Assembly (NCBI GenBank): GCA_002508705.1
Contig: DAYL01000020.1
Coordinates: 1 to 5,612, forward strand
Length of the DNA stretch: 5,612 nt
Reading direction: 5' to 3'
DNA from: Methanoculleus sp. UBA374
GTDB lineage: Archaea > Halobacteriota > Methanomicrobia > Methanomicrobiales > Methanoculleaceae
The notes beneath the pieces were generated by a model. That model did no database searches and was not told where the DNA came from. It saw nothing but the letters and a program-made list of their open reading frames with translations. Below, one piece after another: positions 4,672-5,612 of this stretch. A program made the position numbers and the translations under genes. The number at the start of each line of letters is the position of its first letter. Position 1 is the first letter of the stretch.

Positions 4672-5366
4672 CCGGCGTGGAAAGGGCACGCTTCACGCAG
4701 ACACTCGCGATTGACGTCGCTGAACTCACACCGGATCTTCCCCGGTACGGGGAGAACTACTCCGAACCGCTCGGCAAGGAACGTGACCGCGGTGCGGATC
4801 GCAAGCCATGAGTCGCGTTTGCAGCACCGGGGACCGCCGTGCCGGGCGATCTCCATCAGGCTTCGTGCGGTCATCTGATTGGCAAGCGACCACTCCTGCT
4901 TCTTCAAGGGCGTGGAACCGGTGATCAGGCTCACGAAGAGGCCGGTCCCGACCGCCGCGCCGCAGGTGCCGTGAGTCCCGCAGAACCCGCCCGGGACCAC
5001 GCCGGCCCGCTCGCGGGCCTGGCTGAGTAGCGCCTTCTTTCGCTCCGTTTCTCCTTCGTGGTTGCAGTACGCGGCGATGAGGCATGCCGGCACGAGGAAG
5101 TGGTGCTCCGGTCCGTGCATCCTGACCGCCGGGTAGCGCATCAGGATACAGGCGATGGCAAGCGGGTCTTCGAGCATCGTCGTGGTGCCGAACTCCTCGA
5201 TGAGGTCGAGCGCCTCCAGACTGTGGCACCGGTCGCAGACGAAGTGCCCGGCCTCGCAGGCCGCCGTGGTTCTGTGGACCTCCCCACAGACGGCACACGC
5301 AAGGTCGCGGGGCTCTCCATACAGAAGGTCCCTGCCGCAGATCAGGCATCCGGCCCTATGCTCCAT
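4656..5366 (-). CDS. DUF5714 family cysteine-rich protein
   Basis: A 236-residue soluble protein with 17 cysteines. The N-terminal quarter is a zinc-ribbon-like region: CLIC (7-10), CAVC (24-27), C37, GHFVCDRC (40-47). Then come RMHGPEHHFLVPA (82-94), VPGGFCGTHGTCGAAVG (124-140), GGPRCCKR (177-184) and a C-terminal group C213, C222, C227. This order, especially HGPEHH, GGxCGxxGxCGA and RCCKR, is what I associate with DUF5714, a family common in methanogens and some anaerobic bacteria and sometimes attached to methyltransferase or radical-SAM proteins. The function is unknown to me; conserved Cys and His suggest binding of zinc or an iron-sulfur cluster and perhaps a redox or sulfur-transfer role, as inference. 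ATG 5366 has no ribosome binding site but a TATA-like GCTTATGG about 28 bases upstream, fitting a leaderless start. Length appears complete. Confidence 0.8.
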   Translation of the reverse strand: MEHRAGCLICGRDLLYGEPRDLACAVCGEVHRTTAACEAGHFVCDRCHSLEALDLIEEFGTTTMLEDPLAIACILMRYPAVRMHGPEHHFLVPACLIAAYCNHEGETERKKALLSQARERAGVVPGGFCGTHGTCGAAVGTGLFVSLITGSTPLKKQEWSLANQMTARSLMEIARHGGPRCCKRDSWLAIRTAVTFLAERFGVVLPVPGKIRCEFSDVNRECLREACPFHAGYSTG

Positions 5367-5390
5367 GGCAGGAGGGTGCGCCGCTGTACC

Positions 5391-5398
5391 CCATAAGC
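5391..5398 (-). promoter_or_regulatory. TATA-like box of the DUF5714 gene
   Basis: GCTTATGG on the minus strand, centred about 28 bases before the ATG at 5366; it is a moderate match and would yield a very short or absent leader. Confidence 0.35.
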
Positions 5399-5425
5399 CT
5401 GCGCTCGGCCGGGATCAGGGAGCGG

Positions 5426-5468
5426 CCGGGTCCGGGGGAACTCGTTCTTCCGGCACCCCCGGACCCGG
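5426..5468. terminator. Perfect 13-bp-stem hairpin behind the edge gene
   Basis: CCGGGTCCGGGGG (5426-5438) is exactly complementary to CCCCCGGACCCGG (5456-5468), with a 17-base loop. It begins ten bases after the stop of the minus-strand gene at the right edge, so it probably marks the 3' end of that transcript. No T run follows on either strand, so it may protect or process the RNA more than terminate it. It also lies upstream of the DUF5714 promoter. Confidence 0.5.
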
Positions 5469-5478
5469 TCGGCGAAGG

Positions 5479-5612
5479 TCAGGAGAGACGGGCGGTGGGA
5501 GAGCAGGTGGTCATCCGGTCCCGGACGATGGTCTGAAGCGTCTGCCGGATCTGTTCATCGGTCTGTGTTCCAGGTTCGTCTTTCAGAAAGGTCTTCACCG
5601 GGTCTTCACCGG
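5479..5612 (-). CDS. C-terminal end of an unidentified protein (partial, runs off the window)
   Basis: On the minus strand the frame entering from the right edge (first codon 5610-5608) stays open for 43 residues to TGA at 5481-5479. It contains KTFLKDEPGTQTDEQIRQTL (6-25) and then QTIVRDRMTTCSPTARLS, a charged, probably helical tail; the other two minus frames are stopped within a few codons of the edge. No family can be named from so short a piece. The first bases fall in an 11-bp tandem repeat (5591-5612), which could have altered the frame at the extreme edge. The following hairpin at 5426-5468 supports a gene end here. Confidence 0.45.
   Translation of the reverse strand, partial: GEDPVKTFLKDEPGTQTDEQIRQTLQTIVRDRMTTCSPTARLS
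5591..5612. repeat. Two tandem copies of an 11-bp unit
   Basis: GTCTTCACCGG occurs twice in direct succession, the second copy ending at the window edge; whether more copies follow cannot be seen. Eleven is not a multiple of three, so a change in copy number would shift the frame of the minus-strand gene here. Confidence 0.6.

Noticed and set aside
5587..5596. AAAGGTCTTC also found at 708-717 in the hairpin module.
   Set aside because: Only 10 bases match, the complementary GAAGACC arm is absent, and the site lies in a probable coding frame; treated as chance.

Overview
The window reads as chromosomal DNA of a methanogenic archaeon, most likely a Methanoculleus-like member of the Methanomicrobiales. 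The grounds are the end of an F420-dependent formate dehydrogenase beta subunit, archaellin-type N-termini of the GFTGLEAAIVLIAF kind, a DUF1616 protein and a DUF5714 protein (both common in these methanogens), high G+C, and archaeal TATA boxes close in front of several starts. The genus is an inference from protein style, not a database result.

Layout: (1) 1-437, 3' end of fdhB on the + strand, followed by a T8 run. (2) 438-1059, about 620 bp with no credible gene but dense in small hairpins; two 25-nt copies of one hairpin share their flanks while their stem tops differ by compensating base-pair changes, and a 17-bp inverted repeat brackets the cluster. (3) 1060-2349, two minus-strand genes: a small secreted protein of unknown function with an intrinsic-type terminator, and upstream of it a single-pass DUF1616 protein that lacks the family's usual multi-spanning N-terminal part. 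(4) 2350-2530, a divergent promoter region. (5) 2531-3684, two tandem archaellin-like genes on the + strand. The first has a clear single-base frameshift that separates its conserved C-terminus, and the start of the second is ambiguous. (6) 3691-4377, a minus-strand YdjM-type membrane metal-dependent hydrolase, divergent from (7) a 63-residue two-helix membrane protein at 4480-4671. (8) 4656-5366, a minus-strand cysteine-rich DUF5714 protein whose 3' end overlaps that of the small membrane protein by 16 bp. (9) 5367-5612, a short intergenic stretch with a perfect 13-bp-stem hairpin, then the C-terminal end of an unidentified minus-strand gene running off the window.

Functionally this is a mixed neighbourhood, not one pathway: the tail of an energy-metabolism operon, then envelope and surface proteins (secreted protein, DUF1616, archaellin-like proteins, membrane hydrolase, small membrane protein), then a probable metal-binding protein. 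I see no complete new multi-gene system. The two points most worth following are the hairpin-repeat cluster at about 567-892 and the damaged archaellin pair at 2531-3684.
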